NCBI GenBank assembly: GCA_022393335.1
Contig: JAJEKB010021796.1
Coordinates: 1-64,000, forward strand
DNA length: 64,000 nt
From: Macrotrachela quadricornifera
Lineage: Eukaryota; Rotifera; Eurotatoria; Philodinida; Philodinidae
Reading direction: 5' to 3'
This document shows, piece by piece, positions 34,384-47,859 of the stretch (its first letter is position 1; each line of letters begins with the position of its first letter). Position numbers and translations under genes: made by a program. The notes beneath the pieces were generated by a model, which was not told where the DNA came from, did no database searches, and saw only the letters and a program-made list of their open reading frames with translations.

Positions 34384-37300
34384 AAAAAGAAAACAAATTA
34401 ACGAATAAATATCTGTCCTATTTCATTTCATTATCTTATTTGTATGTATATTTTTCATCGTATTTCTAAGACAAGAAAAAAAAACACAAGAAAACTTATT
34501 TATATTTATATATTATCTATGCAGAGTAAAACAATATAAATTTGTTTTCTGTGCATTGTAGACAATTTTTTTTTCTACTTCTGTGTTAATTCTATCTCTT
34601 TTTTTTGTACCTTTCATTTTTTTTTATCTGCTCAAAATTTCAACTCATACCTGAATGACTCAGTTATTACTATTTTGTTCATAATGAGCTATCAAACAAA
34701 AAAAATATGATTAAAACAATCGTCATTCTATGCATTGAATAATATTTTGTTTTAATATGAAGAAGAAAATTATCAGATAGAAATTTATCATCTCAATATA
34801 TTCATGCTTTCTTATGTAAAATATCGTTGACAATAAAATTCAATGAAAAGTTGTTGTTTATTGATTATACAAACAATAATGAATGATTTCAGACGTTTTA
34901 CAATAATTATAATTAAAAACTCAATAAGAATTAACTTTTTTTGTTTTGAAATAAGACGTTTGAAATTTCAAACTATTTGTTCTATATTTAATTAACGAAC
35001 TATAATAGATCTTATTTGTTTTTATTGTTAGGATTAAAAATATCAAATTACTTATAAAATTCATTTTGTATCACACTGGCTAGAACTCTGCTATAAATGT
35101 AATATTAATTGTCGATTTAACAGAATGAACAACCATTGACAAAGGCTATCATTATGAGAAAACTATGTACATTAAAATAATTTGAATACAGCAAGTGAAA
35201 TTCTTTAATATTCTGTAATATATAAGTTTCTATGTAATCCTAATTCTCGTATATTTTTTATATATTCGTAGTGTGATCTATAGCTACAAAAATATGAAAC
35301 AATGACTTTTTCGATAAATTTTTCTGTTTATCTTTTTCGATTATTGTTCAACGATTAATAATCATACTTATTATTTCAGTTGGTCTTTATTTATGCCATA
35401 TAAAATGTCAAATTCGATATGGTAAACATTAATAAATTTAATGATAGTAGAAATAAGTCTGTAAATTCAAAACAAAAAACAATTTTAATTATTAATAAAA
35501 AAATCTGCTTTCTCTTTACTGGATTTCATTTTGAACAATTTCGATTAGTACATATCAGTTCACCATGGTATTTTTGTTTATAGATAATTTCAACGAGGAA
35601 ACTTAGAGCTAATACAGCGTAGGTAAGTTTACCGTATATGTTAATAGAAGACGTTTATCATTTCTCACATATTAGTGATTATATTTTCAAAATTTTAGCT
35701 TTTCTATCGATTATGCTTTAGTTTGATATCATTACATATTTCCTTATTTTTCTTTCAGATCAGAATCAACATTAGAGCAACGAATCAGTAATTGTGAAAT
35801 TAGATAATAAGTAATCCGTTATATAGAAGAATTATATCTGAATAATCAACATTATCTAACGTAAAAAAATAATTATTATCAAAATAATAAAATATTGTAT
35901 TGACTTGATCATCATATTTTGTATAGGTCTTACATAAAATTTAGTTTCAAGGCGAAAGCATCTCAGACGTATGATAATAGCTTTTGTACTGCAGCAGTGG
36001 AATGAATAATAATTTAAATTTATCAGGATGGAAATAAAGAGAATAAACTGGATAATTGATACATTTAATTTTTTATACTATATATTACTCTGTAGAACAA
36101 TCAATTTTAGCGATATGAAGGGTTGCTTTTTGTTTCTATAGACCAGTAATTAATGTCAAGCGAATGTGATATCTATATTATAATAGACAAACTTTTTCAG
36201 ATCGGGAACTTTCATCTGATTGGTCGCAGAACAAAAAAAGTTCGTATGTGTATACGTCGTATATGTTGATTCATTGTCAATATATTTATATATATATGTC
36301 AGTCATCTATATTATATTTTACATTCAGGAACCATTTTCTTATATAAATTAAATTATGTTTTTATGTATTATTGAAATCAAACCATAAAGGAAAAGGCAA
36401 GACTGCAGTACTCTCGAAGTACAATAGAAATCAAGTGAAAAAACAAATAATTTAAAACATCTGCAAATCAAAACTAAATCATTTTAAATCATGTGAAAAA
36501 AAAAAGAGTTTGGACGCTTCAGGATGATTTCAAAATGATTCTAAAACATTAGAACTCATTTTACATCACATAATCACAGATTGCTATTTTCTCTCGGTGA
36601 AAGTGCGAGGGATGTACAGTTCGAGTATAGGGTAACAGAAAGAGGTACAGTGGGAGTACACACTCCAGGAATCCCACTTTTCTTCTTTTGAATCCAACTC
36701 TTCATAGGGGGCTTTGGTTCTTTTATAGCACATATCGATTAATATTGTGTCAAAATGTTATGAAATCATTCATAAATCCCATAAATACAACAAAATAAAA
36801 TCTTATTTTAGTAAAAGTAATACATGAAATCGTTGATTTTATCAAGATTTTGTCTCTTATTGCTTGTTTAACATTTAATTATTTTATTAGCATCACGTTT
36901 TGTTTCATTTTCCATATCTATTGCTTTGATCATGAAAATGATTATTTAATCAAAAGAGAATAAATATATATATGGACAGCTCAAATTGTGTTTGTCTCTT
37001 TTTCGAATGCATCCGTTCGTTCTCTCTTCTTTCTATGTTCAACACATATATACAGAATAGTCTCGATAATTCATCTGCAAACAAAGCTTGTCCCTCATCG
37101 ATTTATTTTCTTTTGTCCACAATAGAGACGATCGTTTGTGTTGTCTTCATTATTTCCGATAGTAGATGATCAGAAAAAGAACATAAATGACATATGTAAG
37201 CTTCATGATGCAATCTACTTGATATTGATATTATTCAAATTAACGACTAGAATTTTTTCAACAAATATACTTAACAATGACATATACCATTAATAATATA

Positions 37301-39320
37301 CTATAGTAATGAAAAAAATTAACAATCAATGTTATCTTCAAAAGAATATGTAAGTCTTAGATTATTTTATAATAAATATAAAATGTTAAAATTATTTTAC
37401 ATAAATAAAACAATGTATTGACTATACCAGCTGTTACCTAAAATGCATATGTATTAGATATTGTTGAATATTTTCTTGTTTATTCGATATCATGAGAGCT
37501 AGAGTAAGTGGTTTAATATAAATATATTTCATTATCGAAATAAAAAAAACAATGAAAAACTTTTTGAAATATATATAAAGAAATTTATGAGAAGCTTTTT
37601 ATTGTTTTAATCAATAGATTTATACATAGATATATATAAAGACTTTATTCTCGAAAAGTCATTTGTAAAAACTTCACATACATGTAAGATTTAATACTGA
37701 GTATAGGTCAATAATATATTATATAAGTGTTTAAAGATAATTTTATTTCTTCTTTATCTAGGATTTTACATAGCATAATCCGTGAAATATCTCTTAGAAT
37801 GAAATGATTAAGGTAAAAATTTCATATATTTTTAGTTTTTAATTAAATATTAGTCAATAAAATAAAATAAAATATGAAAAAAATATACAAGACTTTAGTC
37901 TTCTTTAACACGACAAAATCATCAATTTCTGTTGAGCAATAAATTTCATAGTCAAATATTGAGGAAAAGATAAGAGGATAAAGTATTATGTATAGAATCC
38001 ATTATTTTTTTACAAGAATAGTTATTATATGCTATAGTATTATAGGCTTTTGTTGAGTTATTATTGTTATCTTTAGCAAGAATATTCGAGTTTGGAATAT
38101 GATTCAAAAGAAAATTTCTGTGTCGGCTTCAAAACAATGTCTATCATGAGATTTCAAACACATTGATATGGTAATAAGTTGTTTTTATTTTCTTATATAC
38201 ATGATGAATCATATAAATAATTTTGAATGTTGTGAGTGAGACAGATCTTAAGTTTTTATATGAAAGTGATAGTTTCTTAAGAGTATGAGAAACATTTTTT
38301 TGCATAAAAAATAATCTTTTATTTTCTTTGAAATATCAAGACTTTCAATTGATTGCAATTACTATATTTATTTTGAAGATTTTGTTCTTTACCAATCCTA
38401 AATTTCAGTATTTGAGTAGTAGATGTGAATCAAATAATTCATTATTAAAACATATTATCTAGCATGTAAAAGTACCAATTTTATTCAAAAACATGAATAC
38501 TAGTTTATATAAATAAAGGATCTGTAATTCTTCTAAGCACATTATGATAATTGAAACGTGTTTTAGTATTATCATTTGACTGCGAACGGCGATTGTTTCC
38601 ACACGAAAAATCGAACGGATAGTTATAAACAAATATTGAAAGAATATTAAAGATTACTGTAGCTAAAAAAATCAATGATTTTATTTGAAATCATTTAATG
38701 TTTGTAAAACCAAATATACGATATGTTATAAAGTTTGTTAAGCTAATCATATGTAAATATCAAAAATTCGATAAGAATTTTCCTAATCGTTAGATCTATA
38801 AACTTATAGTCAACATTTGTCGAAATGAAACTATACATTTCAAGATTCACACATAACTAACAAATATATGTGTAAATAGTAAAGAAAAATCAATGTGTTC
38901 GCACATATGCGAGTATCCGAGATATATATGCGTATGAAATAATAGTGAAAGTGTATAACCGATTCAAATTGTTTTCATTTCTGATTTTCTATTTCATCCT
39001 CATACAAAATCATATCTTCATACTTCTTATATTATTATAGTAATCACATGCCGATAGATAAGAATAAACTACTAACAATAAGTCAACGCTTTCTTTCACT
39101 TATATACATATATTAGAGCTTTAAAGATCCAATTTAGTTCTTTTCACTTCATAAAAATCTCCAAATATACTTATTATATTTATTGTAACATGTAACTAAG
39201 AAATAATACAAAATATAATAAATAAGTACAAAAATATTATTAAAAAAGACTTGAGCCTCGAGAAATGTCTTAGTACATCACTATATAACTTATTATTTGG
39301 TCTTTAATAATAAATATTAA
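34384..39320. other. Nearly 5 kb without recognisable genes
   Basis: Extremely AT-rich with short random frames. A less AT-rich island at 36,575-36,720 contains a nested hairpin: AGTGGGA (36649) pairs with TCCCACT (36672), and inside it GGAG pairs with CTCC. From about 38,600 onward the sequence is homologous to 47,860 onward, the start of the duplicated block carrying glycosyltransferase copies A and C. No RNA gene is recognised. Confidence 0.5.
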
Positions 39321-42000
39321 ATGTTTCTTAACTTCTCTGTATATTTCTTTTTATTTTCTATACATTATTCATACTTTATACTTTTGTTATTAATTGAATA
39401 TGATCTTGTATTTTATAGAGACGTTCCATCTCGATTGGTCTTGCACTTTCAAGTCTCACATTAATTACTGTTCTTTACGTCGGTTCTTCTACCAATAATA
39501 ATTATAATGATATTCAAAAATTTCAACTTTATCACATTAATAATCATAATCCATTAAAATCAGTACGTGTATTATGTTTAATATTAACATCACCAAAATA
39601 TTTTTTTTCACGTACAAAAGCAATTAATGAAACATGGGCACCACGGTGTGATCGATACTTTTTCGTAACTGAACGTTCTAAAAAACTGCTGACACTTGAA
39701 CAAATTCATTTTATAAAACAAGTACCTATTGCTCCACTTAAACACATTTCGTCTGGTTATGATCATCTAACAAAAAAAACAACATTAGCTCTTTTATTTG
39801 CATATGAAAATTATTTCAATGATTTTGATTGGTTTATTAAAGCAGATGATGATACATTTTTAATTATTGAAAATTTAAAAGCATTTTTAAGTGAACAAAA
39901 TTCATCAGAACCTGTGACATTTGGATACAATTTTAAGGTAATTATTCTCTTTTAACTTAACACATCTAACAAATAGACATGATTAAAATCTCCTGTTTAT
40001 ATCAAACCAATAATTTGTGAATTACTTGTGAGTTTATCTATTTTTCAGATTGTTGTTAATTTGGTATATTATGATAGACAAATAGTTTCACTTAAAACTC
40101 AATCCATATCTGTGGTAGTATAAATTGTATAGTGTGTGAAATAGTCTAAATTAATTAGTATTTATGAAATGAAAAGAATCACTAAAATGACTTATATTTT
40201 CAAGTATTGACATACTACAAGATAATGACAGTGCCAATAAGTTTTTCTTTACACTAATGTGAGATGTCAACTATAAACGAGAGAATTTTAGATGAAAAAG
40301 TTCAAAATAACCAACAAAAGAACTTTCAGAGAATAAATAAATTCATTTTGTTATTGATTGAAAATACATTCACATTCTTTAATAATTAGACAAGAGATAA
40401 TAAAATCTTTTATAAAATAAATAAAATTAATAAAAATCTTTATAAATTTTTTTCATAAAGGTTAACGTACCAAATGGATATCATTCAGGTGGTGCATCTT
40501 ATGTATTAAGTCGTGAGTCTCTTCGACGATTTTATGAAGCTCATAATGATCCAACATCAGGATGTCGTAAAGATGGTGGGAGTGAGGATATTGAAATAGC
40601 TAAATGTCTTCGTACAAAAGATGTTTATATGGGTAAATCATTAGATAAACAAAATCGAGAACTTTTTCATCCACTTTCATTTATTGATCATTTTAATGGT
40701 TTCTTTCCGGATTGGCTTCTATCATATGCTGAAAATCCAGTTCAAAATGTAAAGAAACTTTGAAAAATTATTTACTTTTTTAAAATAAAAGTTTCATTTA
40801 TTTTTTAGCATTACAATTGTTGCAGTGATCAATCTATTTCATTTCACTATGTTAAACCTGATGAACAATATCTAATGGATTTTCTACTATATAAAACTCG
40901 ACTAACACCACAAATCAGTCAAAGATTTATTAAAAAATCGAATATATCTATGATACCGGTGAACTAATGTACTGAGTATGAAATTTATTAAATGCTTTTA
41001 GTTTTTCTTTTGATGGAATAATAGACTGTAGATAAATGTATGAAGATATTTATGATTCTATAAAAACTTGTTATTGTTTTCCTTGTTTTTTTTTCTTTCT
41101 TTCAATGTTTGACTTAATAAAGATGTATACATTTGGTGAAAACGAAATCATAATATTTGGTCAAACAATATTTTAATATCAAAGATGTTTTTTTTTTTAT
41201 TACTATTTAAAAAATAGTCTTAAAGCATGAATTAATTTCGGTTTCTAATTGTATAAAGGACCATGAATTGGTTCAAAAGCAATATTAATATTTTACTTTA
41301 TGTTTACTTTGAAATGATGTTATTGATTTGTTTTAGAGTTTTCATCGATATATTAGATGAGTTACGGTCGACCACAAGAGTAGACTTTAAAAGACACCTG
41401 CTTTTATTACAATATTGTGCTCAAATTTGCTCATCTTTGGGAAGACATACGATACTTTAGTTGATTATATGTGTAAATTTTTCCTAAAATGAATATGTGT
41501 TGTTTAGCTGGAAAGAGAAACTAGCGATGCACTCGACACTAGATTGCTAATCTTCAAGTTTTGATAATTTTTTTTTATTTTGGCCATGAGAAAGCTAAAC
41601 TTTCTGGTTAAATGATGATCTAATGGCAATCTATTTTGTAAGAAAATATCAATGAAATAAATTAAAAAAATGATCTCAAGTTATATTATTTTGATTGTGC
41701 AATCTAGAAAATTCTTATTTTTCGAGAGCAAAATAATCAATATGTCTAACTTTACTCTTATATTTACTGAGAAAAAATTGTAATGAATGATAGTATTAAT
41801 ATATTTTTCTAATATATGGATTATATCATAACACTTATTTTATTTTAATTGATTCATTAATTGTTTTCACAAAATTAATATTACTACATAATTTGTAAAA
41901 TTATAACATTTACAAAATAAATAGATCAATAAAAAACATTATATGTACATAATCTTTATGTATTAACGTAGTGTATTTTCGAATATAAATATATTAAAAG
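38600..42000 (+). repeat. Segmental duplication, copy 1 (with glycosyltransferase A)
   Basis: Sequence from about 38,600 to about 42,000 aligns collinearly with about 47,860 to 51,000, with scattered substitutions and indels (for example about 70 bp present around 38,880-38,950 and absent from copy 2). Both copies contain upstream DNA, the whole gene, and 3' flank. Ends are approximate because they fade into AT-rich DNA. Confidence 0.75.
39321..40967 (+). CDS. C1GALT1: Core-1 beta-1,3-galactosyltransferase-like (GT31), copy A
   Basis: Main exons 39419-39937, 40461-40748 and 40809-40967, plus a proposed six-codon first exon 39321-39338 (ATG TTT CTT AAC TTC TCT), give 327 residues. The acceptor TTTTATAG at 39418 shows coding continues upstream, and no in-frame ATG lies in the main exon. 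C1GALT1 is a Golgi type II enzyme adding galactose to O-linked GalNAc. Visible are an N-terminal signal anchor (IGLALSSLTLITVLYVG), RVLCLILTSPKYF, NETWAPRCDRYFF, the manganese-binding DDD in WFIKADDDTFLIIENL, FGYNFK, then GYHSGGASYVLSRESLRRF, CRKDGGSEDIEIAKCL and the C-terminal NCCSDQSISFHYV. All catalytic motifs are intact. Downstream intron 40749-40808 is identical to that of copy B. Confidence 0.88.
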
Positions 42001-42546
42001 TCATATATAAACAAGAGATAGATAGATCTATATCATATTAGAATAATACAAGGAGAATGTTTAATTATTCAAAGTTGATTGTTACTATATTGTTTCATTT
42101 GGAACATATCAAAAGATATATTCGTATGTTTAGTAATAACTTTAAAATAGCATGGACTATATTGCAGCAATAGAATATGACTTTTTTCTTTTGTATTTGT
42201 TCACCATTCTTTTTCTTTAACAGTGACTATTAAATATTTACGAATCATTTTTCTTTCTGTATATATATTCTTTAATCTACTAAAATTAGCGATGAAGTAA
42301 AAAGCTATTCGATAGAATTAACATTTCTCTTCTATACAAAAGTAAAATGATATATATGGCTTCCATAAGCATCTTTTCAAAAAACAACGTGGATCTAAAA
42401 TTAGATGATCATTTTTTTCTTGTATAGTTTATTTTTATTCTTCGATACTGACTAGAACGAAAGATAGAACGAGTGATTCAATAGAATTGTAACTAGCACA
42501 AAGTCTTTTTATAATTTATTATTAGTTCATTTTAATTATTCCTAAA
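40968..42546. other. Spacer between copies A and B
   Basis: About 1.6 kb, AT-rich. The first kilobase is the 3' part of the A/C duplication. A 65-codon open frame at 41263-41460 has no counterpart preserved in the C copy and is considered chance. No other gene is seen. Confidence 0.45.
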
Positions 42547-43783
42547 ATGGAATCTGTTCGTTTTCTTAAACATTCTATTTCAGCGAGCATTATTCTTATT
42601 ATTTTAATATTATTTACAGTTCTTTACATTAATTTTCATACAAATAACTATTATAATGTATTTCAAAATTTTCAACTTTTTCATAATAATAATCGACGTC
42701 ATATATCCTCAGTGCGTGTATTATGTTTAATATTAACATCACCAAAATATTTTATTCCACGTGCTAAAGCTGTTAATGAAACATGGGCACCACGTTGTGA
42801 TCGATACTTTTTCATAAGTGAACATATTCGAGAAAGCATGACACCTGAACAAATTAAATTTACAGAACAAGTACCTATTGCACCAATTCAAAATATTATA
42901 CCTGGTTATGATCATTTAACAAAAAAATCTACATTAGGTTTTTTATTTGCATATGAAAATTATTTTAATGATTTTGATTGGTTTGTCAAAGCAGATGATG
43001 ATACATATTTAATTGTTGAAAATTTAAAAGCATTTTTAAGTGAACAAAATTCATCAGAACCTGTAACATTTGGATACAATTTTAAGGTAATTATAAAATA
43101 AATTTTTATTTTTAGAAGATTTGAAAAATATTCTGATTAATTTTTTAAGTAGTCTATATATATCAATAAGAATAATTAAAAAACTTTTAAATTCATTCAA
43201 AGATAGATTGAATTACATTATATGTTTAAACATTTTCATGAACTAAAATATTCATCTGATACTACGATCAATTAATAAAATATTTCACTAAAAATTTTTT
43301 TTTAATCAATATTTATTTCAGATTCTTGTTCGAAAAGGATTTCATTCTGGTGGTGCATCTTATGTATTAAGTCGAGAATCTCTTCGACGATTTTATGAAG
43401 CTCATAAAGATCCAACATCAAGATGTCGTAAAGATGGTGGTAATGAAGATGTTGAAATAGCTAAATGTCTTCGTACAAAAGATGTTTATATGGGTAAATC
43501 ATTAGATAAACAAAATCGAGAACTTTTTCATCCACTTACATTTCAAACACATTTTACTGGTTCAGTGCCATGGTCACTTTTTGAAACTGCTGAAAATCCA
43601 GTTCGAAATGTAAAGAAACTTTGAAAAATTATTTACTTTTTTAAAATAAAAGTTTCATTTATTTTTTAGCATTACAATTGTTGTAGTGATCAATCCATTT
43701 CCTTCCATTATATTAAACCTGACGAACAGTATCTCATGGATTTTCTACTTTATAAATCTCGATCAGCATCAAATATTAAGTAG
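42547..43783 (+). CDS. C1GALT1: Core-1 beta-1,3-galactosyltransferase-like (GT31), copy B
   Basis: Three exons (42547-43086, 43322-43609, 43670-43783) give 313 residues. Unlike A and C the start ATG is in the main exon: MESVRFLKHSISAS followed by a strongly hydrophobic anchor (IILIILILFTVLYI). The catalytic half has KAVNETWAPRCDRYFF, WFVKADDDTYLIVENLKAFL, GFHSGGASYVLSRESLRRFY and CRKDGGNEDVEIAKCL. The end of exon 2 differs from A and C (FQTHFTGSVPWSLFETAENP instead of FIDHFNGFFPDWLLSYAENP), defining a second subtype. The decayed exons of D and E derive from this subtype. The C-terminus is shorter (NIK). Golgi type II O-glycan extension enzyme by family; acceptor specificity unknown. Confidence 0.88.
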
Positions 43784-44160
43784 AATATGTACAGAACTTT
43801 AGTGAAATAGTATTTATTTTTATTGATGATTATTTATTGTTTTATTTCTCATTAAACTTTAACAGTTGAACACGTATATATTTGATAATGATGTTCTTCG
43901 AATAGTATTTTCTTATGAAAACAATATACGTTTTTAAATAGTATTTATTGATTAAATATTTCATACACATTTGATTTATAAATACAAAGAAAAAAGAACG
44001 TTTGACGATTAATTTTTCGTTGTAAAAGAAAAATTTTTAGTCAATAAAATGTTCATTTACATCGTTCTGCTTAGAAGAAAGATCATTTGGTTAGATTATT
44101 GGATACAAAAGGTTAAAAAACAAACTAACAATATAATTTAATGATTTTTCATCAATACAC

Positions 44161-45187
44161 AGTCCTGGTTAAAATTATAAGACTACCTGCTTGAGTGCAA
44201 CTGTTAGTTCACTCTTAACTAATGAGGATTTTTGGAGAAAAAAAGCTTATATTTTTACATGCATTTATCTATGCCTTATTCAAATATCGACCTAGACTTC
44301 TTCGACACCGTATCCAAATTGAAAATAAATTAATGTTTATTAAAATCCATCGATTTTTGCCTGGCCAAAATTGTAAGACTACTAGCATATTTTCATTATT
44401 TGTAAATGAGAGAAACGTTAATTTCTTTTGAAAATCATACAGAAAGATAGAAGAGTTCGTTCTAAGCATTTTCATGTAAAATACCATTTTAGCGAACAAG
44501 CTAAAATAGCTAGAAAACATCATCGGAACTCAGTATTTTGACTACAATATTTGAAATAGATATGCCATGGGTTTTTGACACTGACATAGAACAGAAGGCA
44601 TGTTTTGTTTTACAATGAAACGTTCGCAAACTTTTTACGTCAGCTCATTGCAGGAAGGCAGACAGTATCATAACATACCACCTACATTTCAAAGATATAA
44701 AGGATTGCCATAGAAACACACTTCTTTCGCACACTTTTTACTTTCATCTACATGTACTTTGTCCGTGATTTTCAAACACGTTCATATCGTAGAACTCTTT
44801 ACAGGAGATACTTCTTATTTAGATGAAAAACAGCTTTTGAGTGAACTTAAATTAGAGAGTGAAGCCACTATCAGTTTTAATATCGTCTGTTTCTCTATAG
44901 TGAGCTGATGTATAAAATTTATGAACGTTTCATTTTGAAACAAAACATGTCTTTTATTCCATATTTATTTCAAATATTGCAATCGAAATACTGAGTTCAG
45001 GTGATGTTTTCAGCCATTTTAGCTTAATGCTTAAAATCTTATTTTACATTCAAATATAGATTATTTATGAACTTTTTTTACATGAAAATGTCCAGAACAA
45101 ACTCGTCTATCTTTCTGTACGATTCCCTACAAAAAACTGGCGCTTCTCTCACTCATAAATAACGAAAATATGCTAGTGGTCTTATAA
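44161..45187. mobile_element. Inverted-repeat (MITE-like) element with Tc1/mariner-like ends
   Basis: Arms 44371-44650 and 44900-45187 are reverse complements with moderate divergence (for example ACTAGCATATTTTC at the left and its complement near 45,165; ATGAAACGTTC inside). The loop is about 250 bp. The left end includes CCTGGCCAAAATTGTAAGAC (44360), and a similar CCTGGTTAAAATTATAAGAC occurs at 44164. This word is reminiscent of Tc1-family TIRs (CAGTGCTGGCCAAAA type). No transposase is recognisable, so it is likely non-autonomous and old. Confidence 0.6.
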
Positions 45188-45330
45188 TGAGTAATATTTA
45201 ATATGAGCAAATTTCTCTCTACAATGTTATACCATTATCTTGATCAACGACCATATAAACAAAAAAATACATAGTCCTTTTTCTTAGAAAATATGTCTGG
45301 TGATTGAGATGTGATGCATCCAATGCAGAA

Positions 45331-45620
45331 TTCAATTCACCGGTAATACCTGTTGATGGAAATACTCAATCAACAATGAAATACTAAAACCATCAATATT
45401 GAATTCTAAGTAAAAAGCTGTTTCCCTACACATTACTCAAGTATGTCTGATATATATATATATAAAATTATCCTTCACGGGAGAAGTGCATTCTGCATCG
45501 AGTGCACACACTTAAGTGATTAGTGAAAAATCCTTTCTTATCATAGAATTAGATGTTGATGATGTTGATACTTTGTTGTTGATTTAATATACCCACTAAC
45601 AAGTATTACCTGTGAATAAA
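45331..45620. repeat. Foldback inverted repeat
   Basis: Left arm 45331-45406 and right arm about 45545-45620 pair with gaps: TCACCGGTAATACCTGTT on the left matches the complement of AACAAGTATTACCTGTGA on the right, continuing to GAATTC/GAATTA ends. The loop is about 140 bp. Probably a small non-autonomous transposon remnant. Confidence 0.5.
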
Positions 45621-46592
45621 AGGTATTTCATTCGATAAAGAATTAAATTTTGCATCGAATGGATATGTGCCAGATCTAAAGATATAACAAGAGCAATACA
45701 GGATTGAGATATTGACGATATTGATATGATGGCTGGGCAATATTTCCCCAATCAAGAGACATTGTTCCACTTCCAGGAAAAATTCTTCACTTCACAACAA
45801 GTTAAAAAGAAATGTATTATTGCAAACACAATATCCATTGATACATCATAGCTTCATTATCAGCAACCAACACATTCTAAACTGCAACTGCTCTATCACT
45901 ACGACTTTCACGAGCAAAAGCCAAAACAAATCCTAGAGAAATCAAGCATTTAATTCACTTTACTGTAGCACTAGTTCTCCTAGAAATCGATTTCTATGAG
46001 AAGATAAGAAAAATATTCAAAATGATATAAATCAATAGCTTCTCCTTTTGATTAGTAGAAATGAAAAAGATCTACAGAAAAATCAGTCATATCATATTTA
46101 TTTGCCCATAGGACTGTTTTGTAGAGAAGAATGCTTCCTCCATATCTCTATTTATAAGCCGAAGTTGAAAAGACTTAAAAAGAAATGATTCAAGAACGAT
46201 TTCCTTTTGATAGTGATATATGGTTCAGCTCGCTAAATTTTTTATCGTATTTAAAATCTATGTTGCTGACTAAACATTGGCATCATTAATTGTAACATAT
46301 GAATCACGATCTAGACGTCATTGTTAATGGTCGAAACATATTCATTTATAAATGAAAAGGAACTAAAAATACATTATTATATAATTTGAAAAGTTACTAT
46401 AGATTAATGAGAGCTTATTTAAAATAGAATTTATCCACTTTTTTACGAAACGCTATATAGGATATTTATCATCGAATATAGGCACACATGTGTCTTTGTT
46501 TTTACTTTTTCTTTCCATTTCTCCTTGATACATATGACTTTTTTTGTGGGGAAACAACTTCCCGCACCCATTGATCCAGTTGTCCACTGCTG

Positions 46593-46718
46593 ATTAGTAT
46601 TGTTGATATTGGTATTAGTATTGTTCGTACTGGTATTAGTATTGATCGTATTGGTATTAGTATTGTTGATATTAGTATTAGTATTGATCGTACTGGTATT
46701 AGTTTTGATTACATTGGT
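46593..46718 (+). repeat. 21-bp tandem repeat, six units
   Basis: Six consecutive 21-bp units with consensus close to ATTAGTATTGTTGATATTGGT, beginning exactly at 46593, 46614, 46635, 46656, 46677 and 46698. Because 21 is divisible by three, one frame stays open and reads a heptapeptide ISIxxxG repeat, but there is no start codon and a stop lies just upstream (46572). A related fragment including TTGTTATATCTCTA recurs at about 47,336-47,366. Confidence 0.8.
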
Positions 46719-47859
46719 ATTGTTATATCTCTAATTATAGGACATCCTTGCATCTCAAGCACTATAATATAGAGGTACCCTGAGATTCGAAGGTGCAATG
46801 TTTAGGGAGTACACCCAAGTCCTCCAGAGCTATCGTCTTGATAGTAGGCGGATCGTAAATAAAGAAAGTGGCTGTACGTTTGTACACAGAGTAGCTGTTC
46901 GAATCTACACTGAAGAGACCTAGTAGATAGAATCAATCTATGCCACTTGTTGGTATGAGTATCGGTATCGCTAGTTTTGCTATTAGCTAATATCAACAGC
47001 AATAGTAATTGGTAGCGTAGGTTGAGGCAATCCACTAAGTCTCGTGCCTGTACATTCGAACAACTATCCTACAGACAAATACAGAGTCAGTTTCTTGATT
47101 AAGACCTCAACTACAGTCAAGGCGATAGTTCTTGACAACTGTGAAGTATCTGCTAAATATAGCACTTTCAGATCTAAGAGTATCCTCAAAATATAGTAAT
47201 TGAGGTTCTAAAGGTACTTCAGTAATATAGCACTTGATGACTTACGGTTCCCCTAGTCATTAGAGATGTAAGAAGAGCAATACCATCAATATCATTACCA
47301 ATACTATCGTCAATCAATATCCTTTAGTATTAATATTGATGGTATTGGCATTGTTATATCTCTAGCCAAATTGAGGAGCATATCATACAAAAAATAGACA
47401 ATGGCGTTGTTGGTTTGTATTTTTCTTCGTGTGCATATTTGAAATCTTCTTTTCGAAGTCGTGATGTACTTCTAATTCAGATTTACAAATAAAGTTTATA
47501 AATTTAAGTCACTTCACACACTATTTGCTTTAGGTCCTTCGGAAAAGTTTGGGTCATTTATGCACTGCTTTTGGTATTTTATGCTTTTTTTGCTAGTAAT
47601 TAACTTTTTATCATGGATATCCAGCAAGCAACGATAAGAGCTAGTGCAACGGATTTGAATGAGCTCTGAATTCTTACGATTGCAATTTAGAGAGGCAAGA
47701 GATGCGTGAGGATGCTTTGGTACATGTTTGCCGGCATTCTCACGGAGACCCTGCACTCTGAAATGTTGTTGTTCAAGATTTTGACTTTACATAAACTTGT
47801 CGTGCTATCTCTTACCGTCTTTAGTTTCACATCGACGTATATCACAACATCGTTTATTT

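Noticed and set aside
36575..36720. Hairpin-containing island as a possible structured RNA gene
   Set aside because: Only short stems (7 and 4 bp) and no recognisable RNA family; too weak for a feature.
41263..41460. 65-codon frame downstream of copy A
   Set aside because: Lies in the duplicated 3' flank and is not kept open in the copy C counterpart; no motif.
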